A stretch of 64,000 bases of DNA, from NCBI RefSeq assembly GCF_014838825.1, contig NZ_JACYMO010000003.1, forward strand, positions 124,001-188,000. Direction: 5' to 3'. The DNA is from Erwinia persicina (GTDB lineage Bacteria; Pseudomonadota; Gammaproteobacteria; Enterobacterales; Enterobacteriaceae). The number at the start of each line of letters is the position of its first letter. Position 1 is the stretch's first letter. Below, piece after piece: positions 8,231-17,466 of this stretch. Under the pieces are notes generated by a model. The model had not been told where the DNA came from and did no database searches. It saw only the letters and a program-made list of their open reading frames with translations. A program made the position numbers and the translations under genes.

Positions 8231-9149
8231 TCAGCAGGCGCTGGCGGCTGTACATGCGGCCCTCAGCGACCAGCGCCAGCAGATTAGGATCGTGTTCGCG
8301 GTTGCGCTCAAAGACAATGGCGATGTTCTGGCGCATCTGATAAGGCTGCGCCAGCCTGAGCAGCTGAACTGAGTTTTCATACACGCGCTTCATCCTGCCC
8401 GGCAGCAGCGTATAGCCGACACCCGCCTGGACCAGACTCAGCATGGAGAAAATATCGTTAACCCGGGTGACAATATTCGGCTCATAGCCGGCGATATTAA
8501 AGGCCTCCTGGAAGCCCTGCCAGGTGGCAAACCCTTCCGCCAGCGAGACAAATTTTTCCTGACGAAAGTCACGCAGGTCGGCGGGGAAACGGGTGTCCAG
8601 CCCCGAGGCCGCCGGGGCCGCAAGGAAAATGTCATCGTCAAACAGCGGCAGGCTTTCAAAGCGGGCGTGGTCAAGATCGTCGGGGGCTACTGCAATCAGA
8701 ATGGCATCCAGCGATCCCTCCTCCAGCCGTGCGGTCAGCATCTGGTTTGAGCCCATGGTCAGCTCCATCTCCAGGTCCGGGCGGCGTAATTTCATCCCCA
8801 TAATCAACTGCGGGATAGTTTCCAGCGTCAGTGAATAGAGGGTACCAATGCGTATTCTTCCCTGGCCTACGCCAGCTGTTTTTCGCGTCTCCTCCACCCC
8901 GCGCGACATCATGTCCAGCGCTTCCTGACTGTATTCCCACAGGGTATGCGCCGCAGGCAGCGGCACCAGATTACGGCCTTTATGAATAAACAGCGGGCAG
9001 CGTACGCTCTCTTCCAGGCTGTGTAAGGCCCGGTGTACGCTGACGCTGCTGATCCGCAGGGCGTCGGCGGTGCGCGCCAGATTGCCCAGGTTCATAAAGG
9101 CGATGAAAATTTCCAGTTTACGAAAAGTAATATCCGAATCGATGTTCAT
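8214..9149 (-). CDS. mdcR: LysR-type transcriptional regulator of the malonate operon
   Basis: A 311-residue LysR-type regulator with an N-terminal winged helix-turn-helix (residues 1-60; NLARTADALRISSVSVHRAL) and a periplasmic-binding-protein-like effector domain. In Klebsiella MdcR activates mdc in response to malonate and represses itself. The gene is at the operon's end in opposite orientation, so its product acts in trans on the promoter about 7 kb away. Its stop lies inside the mdcH coding end (17-base overlap). The name rests on position plus family. Confidence 0.88.
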   Translation of the reverse strand: MNIDSDITFRKLEIFIAFMNLGNLARTADALRISSVSVHRALHSLEESVRCPLFIHKGRNLVPLPAAHTLWEYSQEALDMMSRGVEETRKTAGVGQGRIRIGTLYSLTLETIPQLIMGMKLRRPDLEMELTMGSNQMLTARLEEGSLDAILIAVAPDDLDHARFESLPLFDDDIFLAAPAASGLDTRFPADLRDFRQEKFVSLAEGFATWQGFQEAFNIAGYEPNIVTRVNDIFSMLSLVQAGVGYTLLPGRMKRVYENSVQLLRLAQPYQMRQNIAIVFERNREHDPNLLALVAEGRMYSRQRLLTTTPP

Positions 9150-9563
9150 AACAGCCTTTATTCAGATGGCAGAGTGGAGAAGTGGATAACCTTATTCTAG
9201 GCGGTAACGGAACGCACCGTATAAAGCAATCATGCGTTATCGGCTGTAACGAGGTATGTCTCCGCACGTAATGAAGTCGATAAATAATATTAATATCTTA
9301 CCGCTGTTTTGTGCCTTTCAGTCGTGATGATAGAAACAGACCGTCAACGGACGTGAATTTCCTGATTAAATGTCTGTGTTAGAGGATTAATTAACCATTA
9401 TGTGATTAAAATCGCTGATGGATTTCTGCTTACATTTCCCGTTTGTTCCGCCAGATATTCCACTGGAAGGGCAAAAAAACATCGCATAGGCTTATCGATT
9501 ATCGGCATCGTTCGGTGTGCCGTAGGTGATGTACATATTTGTCTGACATAAGGAAATCACGGG
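9150..9563. promoter_or_regulatory. Divergent intergenic region between mdcR and the bicupin gene
   Basis: About 410 AT-richer bases holding promoters for both divergent genes. An AT-rich dyad lies around 9280-9300 (GATAAATAATATTAATATC), a possible site for MdcR autoregulation. A Shine-Dalgarno AAGGA (9550-9554) serves the bicupin. No small gene or further hairpin was recognised. Confidence 0.5.
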
Positions 9564-10784
9564 ATGAATCCTCTTTCACGTCGCAGTTTTATGGCTTTTG
9601 CCGCTGGCGGCACCGTGGCGCTGGCTGCCGGTAAGGTCCACGCTCATGAACAGCCCGCTGCACGGCCCTTTAACGGGGCAATGGGCGGCACTGACCCCGG
9701 CCCGCACGACCCAATCCGTGAAGCGGAAAACCCGGATATTGTGAACCCGCCGTCGACCGACAGCGGCACGTTACCTAACTTGCGTTTCTCCTTCAGCGAC
9801 GCGCACGTGCGTAAGGGCAGCGGCGGCTGGACCCGCCAGGTGACGCAGCGTGAGCTGGGCATCTCCACCACTATTGCCGGGGTGGATATGCGCCTGAACA
9901 GCGGCGGTATCCGGGAGCTGCACTGGCACAAGGAGGGGGAGTGGGCCTATATGCTTTACGGCAAGGCCCGCATTACCGCCCTGGACACCGACGGCGGCTG
10001 GTTTGTGGATGACGTCGGCGTGGGCGACCTGTGGTATTTCCCGTCAGGCATGCCGCACTCCATTCAGGGGCTGGGGCCCGACGGCTGCGAGTTCCTGCTG
10101 GCCTTTGACGACGGCAGCTTCGATGAAGACAGCACCTTCTTACTCAGCGACTGGTTTAAACATATCCCGCCGGATGTTCTGGCGAAAAACTTTGGCGTAC
10201 CCGCCAGCACCTTCAGCTCGCTGCCGTCACCGTCCGATGAGTATATCTTCGCCGGTCAGGTGCCGGGTGCGCTCAGTGCCGATGCGATCGCTGGCGCTAA
10301 ACGCTCTACGCTGCAGTTCAGCCACCGCATGATGGCGCAAAAGCCCATTACGCTGAAAGGCGGTACGGTGCGCATTACCGACTCCTCCAATTTTAAAATC
10401 TCCAAAACCGTGGCCGCTGCGCTGGTAGAACTGCAGCCGGGGGCGATGCGCGAACTGCACTGGCATCCCAATAATGACGAGTGGCAGTATTATCTGGAAG
10501 GGCAGGGGCGCATGGGGGTCTTCGCCTCATCGGGCGAGGCGCGGACCTTCGATTTTCGCGCGGGGGATGTGGGCTATGTTCCCTTTGCCATGGGCCATTA
10601 CATTGAAAACACCGGCGATAAGCCGCTGCGGTTTTTAGAGCTGTTTAAAAGTGATTACTATGCAGACCTGTCGCTTAACCAGTGGCTGGCGTTGACCCCT
10701 CCGGCGCTGGTGAAGCAGCACCTGCATCTGGACGATGCCTTTATGAACGCGCTGAATAAAACCAAAACACCGATCGTCGGATAA
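9564..10784 (+). CDS. Tat-exported bicupin, oxalate decarboxylase family
   Basis: The 406-residue protein has a twin-arginine signal (SRRSFM, residues 5-10, then a hydrophobic stretch to about residue 27) and two cupin domains. Mn ligands are predicted at H120, H122, E126, H165 in domain 1 and H299, H301, E306, H345 in domain 2. The lid segment reads DEDSTF, matching the SENSTF loop of Bacillus subtilis OxdC, with the catalytic glutamate kept as E188; this favours oxalate decarboxylation (oxalate to formate and CO2) over oxalate oxidase activity. Residue roles are from the family; substrate is inferred. The mature enzyme would act in the periplasm. No formate or oxalate transporter is adjacent. 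Confidence 0.85.
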   Translation: MNPLSRRSFMAFAAGGTVALAAGKVHAHEQPAARPFNGAMGGTDPGPHDPIREAENPDIVNPPSTDSGTLPNLRFSFSDAHVRKGSGGWTRQVTQRELGISTTIAGVDMRLNSGGIRELHWHKEGEWAYMLYGKARITALDTDGGWFVDDVGVGDLWYFPSGMPHSIQGLGPDGCEFLLAFDDGSFDEDSTFLLSDWFKHIPPDVLAKNFGVPASTFSSLPSPSDEYIFAGQVPGALSADAIAGAKRSTLQFSHRMMAQKPITLKGGTVRITDSSNFKISKTVAAALVELQPGAMRELHWHPNNDEWQYYLEGQGRMGVFASSGEARTFDFRAGDVGYVPFAMGHYIENTGDKPLRFLELFKSDYYADLSLNQWLALTPPALVKQHLHLDDAFMNALNKTKTPIVG

Positions 10785-10791
10785 TTTTTGC

Positions 10792-10818
10792 GGGCCGGTC
10801 AAAAAAGAAGATCGGCCC
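10792..10818 (+). terminator. Hairpin after the bicupin gene
   Basis: Inverted repeat with arms 10792-10800 and 10810-10818 (GGGCCGGTC/GATCGGCCC, one G-T pair) and an A-rich loop. It starts 7 bases after the stop. It lacks a T-tract, so terminator strength is uncertain. Confidence 0.45.
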
Positions 10819-10982
10819 CTGCGATCCCGCCGCCTGTTTTATCTCCGGGGCGGACCTGCTGTTCCGGTTCGTCCGCATCCCGGGTGCAACAATGGGCGAG
10901 GCTCCCGCCTTGTCACCTGTCTGTCATCTGCGCTCAGTATGTTTTAACCCGTTGCTGTTACCAACGGAGACGCGCCGTATCC

Positions 10983-12050
10983 ATGTCTGAAATCCTGATC
11001 GACAACCTGAGTAAGTCCTTTGGCACGCAGCCGGTGCTGCGCGACGTTTCGTTGCGCATAGAGCACGGCGAATTTATTGCGGTTCTCGGCCCCTCAGGCT
11101 GCGGTAAAACGACGCTGCTGCGAACTCTCGCCGGTTTCGAAACGCCGGATGCCGGCACCATCGTCGTGGGGGAGCGCTGCTACAGCGCTCCGGGGCAGCA
11201 TCTGCCGCCGGAGCAGCGCGACCTGAGCATCGTCTTTCAGAACTACGCCCTGTGGCCGCATATGTCGGTGTCGGAAAACGTCGAGTACGCCCTGAAGGTG
11301 AAAGGAATGACGCGCAGCCTGCGGCTACAGCGCGTGGCCGACGCCCTGCAGCAGGTGGGACTGGCGGAAATGGCTGCGCGTAAGCCCGCCGATCTCTCCG
11401 GCGGTCAGCGTCAGCGCGTAGCGCTGGCCCGCTGCCTTGTCACGCGCCCGCAGCTGGTGCTGCTGGATGAGCCGCTGGCCAACCTCGATGTTCATCTGCG
11501 CGCCACGATGGAAGAGGAGTTCACCCGCTTCCACCAGCACTCCGGTGCCACGCTGCTGTATATCACCCACGATCAGCACGAAGCGATGGCGCTGGCCGAC
11601 CGGATTGTGGTGATGCACGCCGGGCGCGTAATGCAGTTTGCCAGCCCGCAGACCCTCTACCGCCAGCCTGCCTGTGAAATGGTGGCACGCTTTATTGACG
11701 ATGGCCGCGTTGTCACGGTCAGCGATATTGAACCCGATGGTCACGGCCGTGCCTGGGTCACCCTGTACGGCCAGCGCATTGCACTGCGTGCCAGCCCGCA
11801 GCAGGCGGTTCTGCCGGTGGGGAAAATCTGCCTGCACGCTGCCGACCTGCGGCTGGCAGAAGACCCACAGCCGGGGTTCTGGGGCACCATCCAGCGGGTG
11901 ATCTACCGGGGGGGCTACCGCCAGCTGGAGATCGCCCCGGAGGCCGATCCGCAAAATCGCCTGACCCTGATGCTGACCGATGAACCGCTGTGGCAGACGG
12001 GCGACCGCCTGAAGCTGGCGGTGAGCGACGGCTGGGTCATTCCTGCTTAA
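10983..12050 (+). CDS. ABC importer ATPase (FbpC/PotA-like)
   Basis: ATP-binding subunit (355 aa from this start) of the importer encoded with the next two genes. Walker A GPSGCGKTT is at residues 36-44, followed by the Q-loop FQNYALWPH, signature LSGGQRQR, Walker B LVLLDEPLANLD, the switch histidine in YITHDQHEA, and a C-terminal TOBE-like domain of about 110 residues. The frame extends upstream to 10788, but the protein family begins at this ATG and a GGAG lies about 12 bases before it. It stands 36 bases before the binding-protein gene. Confidence 0.9.
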   Translation: MSEILIDNLSKSFGTQPVLRDVSLRIEHGEFIAVLGPSGCGKTTLLRTLAGFETPDAGTIVVGERCYSAPGQHLPPEQRDLSIVFQNYALWPHMSVSENVEYALKVKGMTRSLRLQRVADALQQVGLAEMAARKPADLSGGQRQRVALARCLVTRPQLVLLDEPLANLDVHLRATMEEEFTRFHQHSGATLLYITHDQHEAMALADRIVVMHAGRVMQFASPQTLYRQPACEMVARFIDDGRVVTVSDIEPDGHGRAWVTLYGQRIALRASPQQAVLPVGKICLHAADLRLAEDPQPGFWGTIQRVIYRGGYRQLEIAPEADPQNRLTLMLTDEPLWQTGDRLKLAVSDGWVIPA

Positions 12051-12085
12051 TTTTTTTCTTTCATTACCTTAAGGATCTCAGGGAT

Positions 12086-13060
12086 ATGCGTAGCACAATA
12101 ACTGTTCTGGCTCTGCTTGCTGGCTTCTCTTCACTGACCGCCGCCGCCGATGGCAGGCTGGTGGTCTATACCTCACAGGCACCGGAAATTGCCCAGCAGA
12201 CCATTGATGCGTTTAAAGCCGCTAACCCGGGAATAGAGGTGCAGTGGACGCGCAACGGCACCACGCAGCTGATGAACGTCCTGCGCACGGAAATGATGAG
12301 CGGCGATGTGAAAGCTGACGTCCTGCTGGTGGCAGACTCCATCAATCTTGGCGCACTGAAGAAAGAGGGCAGGCTGATGGCATATCCGCAGGCCCCGGTC
12401 AGTCATATCAGCCCGGACTTTTATGACAAGGATAAGACCTGGTTTGGTACCAAAATGATCGCCACGGTGATCGGCTATAACACCCAGAAAGCGAAACCGG
12501 TCAACAGCTGGATGGCCCTGACCGCCCCGGAGAACCGGGGACAGGTGGCGGTCCCCAGCCCGCTTTACTCCGGAGCGGCGCTGTATCATCTGCACACCGT
12601 GATTGGCACGCCGTCCATTGGCTGGACATTCTATAAAAAGCTGGCGGCCAACGGCATCACGCCAGAAGGTGGTAACGGTCCGGCGCTAAAAGCGGTGGCC
12701 AGCGGGATGGCGAAGTACGGGGTGATCACCGATGCCGATCTGATCCGCGCGAAAAAACAGGGATCGCCGGTCGATCTGGTTTATCCGCAGGAAGGGGTGT
12801 CGTTTGTTACCGAACCCGTGGCGATCCTGAAAGATGCACACAACGTGGCGGCGGCGAAAGCTTTCGTGGATTTTATGCTGTCAGAAAAAGGTCAGCAGCT
12901 GGTGGCCCGGCAGGGTAACCGCCCAATCGATAAACGCGTGGCGGCCCCGGAGGGCTTTGCCCCGCTGGACAGCATTACGCTGCTGACACTGGACAGCGAC
13001 AAGGCGGTGGCCGACGATAAACAGGTGCGCGACCAGTTCACTGAAATCTTCGGCGGATAA
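12086..13060 (+). CDS. Periplasmic substrate-binding protein of Fbp/Afu-like ABC importer
   Basis: A 324-residue exported protein with a Sec signal (MRSTITVLALLAGFSSLTAAA, cleavage expected before DGRL). The mature part starts LVVYTSQAPE, typical of family 1/8 binding proteins that include iron (FbpA), hexose-phosphate (AfuA) and aminoethylphosphonate binders. The region where FbpA has its iron-binding tyrosine pair reads YGVITDADLIRA, with no adjacent tyrosines. The N-terminal WTRNGTTQL is reminiscent of phosphate-ester-binding relatives. I therefore doubt ferric ion as substrate. The start follows AAGGA and a clean signal peptide; the longer frame was rejected. Confidence 0.82.
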   Translation: MRSTITVLALLAGFSSLTAAADGRLVVYTSQAPEIAQQTIDAFKAANPGIEVQWTRNGTTQLMNVLRTEMMSGDVKADVLLVADSINLGALKKEGRLMAYPQAPVSHISPDFYDKDKTWFGTKMIATVIGYNTQKAKPVNSWMALTAPENRGQVAVPSPLYSGAALYHLHTVIGTPSIGWTFYKKLAANGITPEGGNGPALKAVASGMAKYGVITDADLIRAKKQGSPVDLVYPQEGVSFVTEPVAILKDAHNVAAAKAFVDFMLSEKGQQLVARQGNRPIDKRVAAPEGFAPLDSITLLTLDSDKAVADDKQVRDQFTEIFGG

Positions 13061-13063
13061 CGG

Positions 13064-14803
13064 ATGAGCGTGCTGCCCTCTCTGACGCGCTGTCTCCCCC
13101 GGCAGCGGTTCAGCCGCTGGCCCGGCAGTGAACGCTGGGTGCTGTGGCTGCTGGCGCTGATGATTGGCCTGCTGTCCGTCGCGCCGCTGGTGCGGCTGGT
13201 CTGGGCGGCGGTGGCACCGCAGGGCGTGCCGGACCTACAGCGACTGTCCGGGCTGCTGGCGACGCCGCGCGTGCTGCGCGCCACCGCGAATACGCTGATA
13301 ATTGCCCTGGCCTCGACGGCGCTGGCGCTGCTGCTCGGCACGCTGGCCGCGTGGCTGGTGGCGCTCACTAACCTGCGCGCAAAGTCAGCCTGGGTCTTTG
13401 CCTTTATTCTGCCGCTGATGATCCCGCCGCAGGTGACGGCACTCGCCTGGGTACAGGCACTGTCGCCGTCCAGCCTGCTGGTGCAGGGACTGGCGGCGCT
13501 GGGCCTGCCGGTGGGCAGCGGGGGGCCACCGCCGCTCTATTCGCTGGGCGGTATAATTCTCCTCCTCGGCCTGCATAATGCGCCGCTGGTGTTCCTGGCG
13601 GTGCGTGCCGGACTGCAGCGCCTGCCCGCCGAACTGGTCGAGGCGGCGCGGATCACCGGTGCCTCTCCGCTGCGTGTGCTGCTGACCGTGGTGCTGCCGC
13701 TGGCGTGGCCGGCTATTTGTGCCGGGGCGGCGCTGTCGTTTGTGGCTGCCGCCGGCAATTTTGGTATTCAGGCAATGCTGGGCATACCGGGACGCGTGCC
13801 GACGCTGATCACTCTGGTTTATCAGCAGCTCAACACCACCGGCCCTGGCGCGCTGCCGGATATGGCGGTGCTGTCGCTGCTGCTGGCGGCGATCACACTG
13901 GGCGGCATGCTGTTCAGCAGCCTGTCTGGCGGGCGGCGCGACGTGCGCGTCAACGGCAGCACCCAGCCGTTCACCCAGTCTCTCGGCCGCTGGCGTCTGC
14001 CCGTGGAGTGCGCCAGCTGGCTGCTGATGGTGCTGATCCTGCTGCTGCCGCTGTCGGCACTGCTGGCCACCTCGCTGACCCAGGGGTTTGGCCAGCCGCT
14101 GAACGCGCAGTCGCTGACACTGCTTAACTACCGCAATGCCCTGTTTGACTACCCGGCGATACGCCACGCTTTTTTCACCAGCTTAGGGTTAACGCTGCTG
14201 GCGGTGATGATCCTGACCGTGATGGCGCTGTTTATGGCCTGTTTCCTCAGCTGGCGGCGCAGCCGGCTGGTGCGCGTGTTGCATCTCTCCAGCGAACTGG
14301 CTTTTGCCTTACCCGGCGTGGTGACGGGTATCGCCGCGCTGTTGTTCTTCCTGAAGCCGCTGCCGCTGGTGAACGTCAGCCTGTACGGCACGGTGTGGAT
14401 TATTCTTGCGGCCTACCTGTCTAATTTCCTTGCGCTGGTACTGCGGCCAACACTGGCCGGGTTTGCCCGCATTGAGCGTTCGCTGGACGAGGCGGCCCAG
14501 CTGGCGGGGGCGGGATTTCTGCGTCGCATGCGCGATATTGTACTGCCGCTGGTTGCCCCCTCAGCCATTGCCGGAGCGATCCTGGTATTCCTTACTGCGC
14601 TGAATGAGATCCAGGTGTCGGTCCTGCTGGTGACGTCGGCGACGCAGACACTCGGCCCGACCATTGTTTTCCTCGATGAGGGCGGTTCCTCAACGCTGGC
14701 GGCGGCGGTTGGCTGCCTGATGATCCTGCTGGTGGTCGCCCTGATGCTGGTGGCGTCCTGGCTGGCCCGACGCCATCGCGGCGTGCTGCCGTGGCAGGGG
14801 TAA
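13064..14803 (+). CDS. ABC importer permease, fused double-domain (FbpB-like)
   Basis: A 579-residue inner-membrane permease with two homologous halves, each carrying the EAA loop that contacts the ATPase: ELVEAARITGASPLRVLL near residue 190 and RSLDEAAQLAGAGFLRRM near residue 470. About twelve membrane segments are expected. The gene starts 3 bases after the binding-protein stop and completes the ATPase, binding protein, permease unit. The fused two-domain form is usual for FbpB-type importers. Confidence 0.88.
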   Translation: MSVLPSLTRCLPRQRFSRWPGSERWVLWLLALMIGLLSVAPLVRLVWAAVAPQGVPDLQRLSGLLATPRVLRATANTLIIALASTALALLLGTLAAWLVALTNLRAKSAWVFAFILPLMIPPQVTALAWVQALSPSSLLVQGLAALGLPVGSGGPPPLYSLGGIILLLGLHNAPLVFLAVRAGLQRLPAELVEAARITGASPLRVLLTVVLPLAWPAICAGAALSFVAAAGNFGIQAMLGIPGRVPTLITLVYQQLNTTGPGALPDMAVLSLLLAAITLGGMLFSSLSGGRRDVRVNGSTQPFTQSLGRWRLPVECASWLLMVLILLLPLSALLATSLTQGFGQPLNAQSLTLLNYRNALFDYPAIRHAFFTSLGLTLLAVMILTVMALFMACFLSWRRSRLVRVLHLSSELAFALPGVVTGIAALLFFLKPLPLVNVSLYGTVWIILAAYLSNFLALVLRPTLAGFARIERSLDEAAQLAGAGFLRRMRDIVLPLVAPSAIAGAILVFLTALNEIQVSVLLVTSATQTLGPTIVFLDEGGSSTLAAAVGCLMILLVVALMLVASWLARRHRGVLPWQG

Positions 14804-14896
14804 GCTGTTTCAGAACCGGTTTTGCCATAAAAGCGTCATCAGGATGCAGTAGCGTGGCTGTCGGCAGGGTGAAGACTTAAAAAAAGATAAGGACGG

Positions 14897-16165
14897 ATGA
14901 TGCGCTTTCGTTTTACGTTACTGACGGCAGCACTGCTGGTCAGTCCGCTTACCCAGGCGAAACCCCCGCTGCCGCTGTCCGACGCTGCGGCGCTGGCTGA
15001 CAGCGTTACCCTGGCCAGCGACAGTGCCGACTATCAGGCACTGCAGCAGCGCGTGCAGCGTGCGCTGGTGGAGGCTATCCGGGGCAAACACGACCGCATC
15101 GCGCGCAGCCAGCTTGATGAGGCGAAGCAGGGTAAACCGCTGGCGGATAGCGCGTGGCTGAAAGCCAGTGGCTACGATTTCGCTAAAAAAGCCAACCAGC
15201 AGGCGGGCATTGCGCTGCTTGGCGCATTCAGTACGCAGCCGGAAAGCACGCTGAAGCAGAATCTGGAGACGGTGGAGAACATCAACCTTAACGCCACCGC
15301 CACGCTGCGCCGGCAGGCGCTGATTGACGCTGAAGGGCAAAACTATCTCTACTTTCTTGCGGATGCGCTCGGCCCACGCCTCGGCCAGGCGTTTATCCGC
15401 GCGTATAACAAAGGCGAACTGGGTAAAGCGGCTGCGCTGATCAAGGCCAGTGAAGTCAGCACCGGCGAAGCCAAAAAGCATTTTGACAACCCGCGGCCCT
15501 TCCTGGTCCCGGCTAACACCATTCATCGGGTAGCGGATAACGTGGTGGTCAACGACAACCAGCCCTATACGGCGGACGGGGGGTCCTTCCCCAGCGGACA
15601 CACCAGTACCGGCTACACCGATGCGCTGCTGATGGCGCAGATGGTGCCGGAACGCTTTGTCCCGCTGATTGACCGGGGCGCACGCTACGGCTATTCACGC
15701 CTCGTACTCGGCGTTCACTACCCGCTGGATGTGATGGGATCGCGCATGGTGGCACAGCGCAATGTGGCGCACTATCTGAACGATCCGGCTTACCGGCGGC
15801 TGTTTGACGACGCGAAGCAGCAGCTGCGCAGTGCGCTGGAAAAAGAGTGCGGTATGTCGCTGAAAGCCTGCGCGCAGGTGCCGGCGAAGGATGATCCCTA
15901 TGCGGCAAAACCGATGCAGGCATTTTACCGCTTTACCATGACCTATAATCTGCCCGCTCAGCAGGGGGAGGCCACGCCGGTGGTGGTGCCGCAGGGGGCC
16001 GAAGTGCTGCTGGAAGCGGCCTTACCGGGTATGAGCGCCGCCGGGCGGCGGCAGCGGATGATAAACACGGCGCTGGCGGGGGGCTATCCCCTCTCCGGTA
16101 ACGCCGACCAGAGCTTCTGGCAGCGGGTGAACCTGCATGATGCCGTCAGGTCGGCAGGGCATTAA
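14897..16165 (+). CDS. PAP2-family (class A-like) acid phosphatase, periplasmic
   Basis: A 422-residue protein with a Sec signal (residues 1-21, ending TQA) and the three-part phosphatase signature: KKHFDNPRP, FPSGHTSTGY and SRLVLGVHYPLD. The two histidines and the PSGH serine region form the vanadium-haloperoxidase-like active site. It probably hydrolyses phosphomonoesters in the periplasm. It is longer than classical PhoN enzymes (~250 aa), with extra N- and C-terminal parts. It lies 94 bases after the ABC permease on the same strand, suggesting linked function or co-transcription. Confidence 0.87.
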   Translation: MMRFRFTLLTAALLVSPLTQAKPPLPLSDAAALADSVTLASDSADYQALQQRVQRALVEAIRGKHDRIARSQLDEAKQGKPLADSAWLKASGYDFAKKANQQAGIALLGAFSTQPESTLKQNLETVENINLNATATLRRQALIDAEGQNYLYFLADALGPRLGQAFIRAYNKGELGKAAALIKASEVSTGEAKKHFDNPRPFLVPANTIHRVADNVVVNDNQPYTADGGSFPSGHTSTGYTDALLMAQMVPERFVPLIDRGARYGYSRLVLGVHYPLDVMGSRMVAQRNVAHYLNDPAYRRLFDDAKQQLRSALEKECGMSLKACAQVPAKDDPYAAKPMQAFYRFTMTYNLPAQQGEATPVVVPQGAEVLLEAALPGMSAAGRRQRMINTALAGGYPLSGNADQSFWQRVNLHDAVRSAGH

Positions 16166-16260
16166 TTTGTTGCTTTAATGTTGCATAAATGTGATATGGC
16201 CCGCAGCCTGTGAACGCCGTCGGCGGGTTACCCTGTTTTGGTTAAAAGTTGTTCAGTTGC

Positions 16261-16300
16261 ACTCTGTAAGCAGGTGAGGTGTCTACCCTGCTTACGGAGT
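16261..16300 (+). promoter_or_regulatory. 5' leader hairpin that encloses the porin Shine-Dalgarno
   Basis: Bases 16261-16274 pair with 16287-16300 in a 14-bp stem with one G-U pair and a 12-base loop. The only good Shine-Dalgarno (GGAG, 16296-16299), 8 bases before the porin ATG at 16308, lies wholly in the 3' arm. The structure could gate translation, or serve as a weak terminator for the upstream phosphatase gene (four T's follow at 16304-16307). Confidence 0.55.
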
Positions 16301-16307
16301 CAGTTTT

Positions 16308-17450
16308 ATGACCAACTGTGCAAAAGCGGCCGGGATGCCGCTCTGTTTTTTGGTGCTGATGCTGTGGGCATCACGGACCCGGGCGGAGATCACCGTCATC
16401 AGAAAAAACACCTTCAGCGATCCGCTGCTCTCGCCCCTCAGTCTGAAAATAGCCGGCAGTATCCGCCCCGAATTTGTCTGGGATCGCTCTGCGACGCACG
16501 ATCTGCGCCGGCACGGCCATGATGGCGGCTCACGTTTTCGCTTTACGGCGGGCTATCAGCTGACCCCTGCGCTCTCGGTTGTGGGGCGTTATCTGTGGGG
16601 CGTTGATCTCGCTCACGTTCTGGGGCTGAAACATCACTATAACCCTCATCAGCACTGGGATATTCAACGCCAGATGTTTGGCGGCATAGCCCTGCGGCAC
16701 GTCGGCCAGCTGACCTATGGTCACCAGCACGGGGTTTATTACGACGTCATCGGCAGTAAAAGTGATATCTGGGATTTCGACGGTAATGCCAGCGCAAACT
16801 GGATTGGCGTCCCGGGGGATTATGGCGGCGGCGATCGGCCACGCAACGCGTTTAAGTATAAAAACACGCTGGGGCGTTACACACTCTATGCCGACTATCT
16901 GTTGCCGCAGCACGCTGCCCCGCTGGCGGATGACAGGCACTATCAGCGTCGGCACGGGGAGGGCATCGGCGTCGATTATCAGGCCCGGCGCGATTTAACG
17001 CTCAGTGCCGCCTGGGATCAGACCAATGCGACAGTGACGGATGCCCGGGGAGAACGACGTCATTACCGGCAACACTTCAGCGGTGCGGCGCTGCGCTGGC
17101 GACCGGGCCGCTGGACGCTGGTTGGCACCGCGACCTGGTACCGGCACTATGTGCCGGTCAGCGGCAGGAAGTCGGTCGCGCGCTATTTCGCCCGCCACGG
17201 TTACGGACTGGAGACGTTTTTTGGCTATACGTTTTTACCGGGAAAAACCTGGCTGCACGCCGTGCAGCCCTATCTGGCGGCCGATACGTTACGCCTGCGC
17301 GGCAACGAGCATTACCATGCCCGTCACGCTTATCTCGGGGCGTATGTCCATGTCGCTTATGGTCTTTCCTTCTACCTGGAACACACCTTCACGGCCACCA
17401 GCGACGGGCTGCCGGATACCACCTGGCTGACCTTCTTTTATAACTTTTAA
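16308..17450 (+). CDS. Outer-membrane porin-like beta-barrel protein
   Basis: A 380-residue exported protein with signal peptide (cleavage after about residue 26, ...SRTRA/E) and a barrel composed of alternating hydrophobic strands, ending in ...FFYNF with the C-terminal phenylalanine needed for Bam recognition. It is rich in H, R and Y, e.g. GLKHHYNPHQHW near residue 108. It resembles the oligogalacturonate/general porin group rather than OmpC/F, but I cannot assign it. It follows the phosphatase gene by 142 bases and ends 16 bases from convergent abgT. A channel for the ABC importer's substrate is a plausible role. Confidence 0.7.
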   Translation: MTNCAKAAGMPLCFLVLMLWASRTRAEITVIRKNTFSDPLLSPLSLKIAGSIRPEFVWDRSATHDLRRHGHDGGSRFRFTAGYQLTPALSVVGRYLWGVDLAHVLGLKHHYNPHQHWDIQRQMFGGIALRHVGQLTYGHQHGVYYDVIGSKSDIWDFDGNASANWIGVPGDYGGGDRPRNAFKYKNTLGRYTLYADYLLPQHAAPLADDRHYQRRHGEGIGVDYQARRDLTLSAAWDQTNATVTDARGERRHYRQHFSGAALRWRPGRWTLVGTATWYRHYVPVSGRKSVARYFARHGYGLETFFGYTFLPGKTWLHAVQPYLAADTLRLRGNEHYHARHAYLGAYVHVAYGLSFYLEHTFTATSDGLPDTTWLTFFYNF

Positions 17451-17466
17451 CCCTCAGACCGGCCCC

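Noticed and set aside
13385..14167. 260-codon minus-strand frame
   Set aside because: Antisense to the ABC permease; Q/R/H-rich low-complexity product typical of a shadow of a hydrophobic gene.
10983..14803. Calling the importer a ferric iron (Fbp) transporter
   Set aside because: Binding protein lacks the expected adjacent tyrosines and there is no Fur box; left as substrate unknown.
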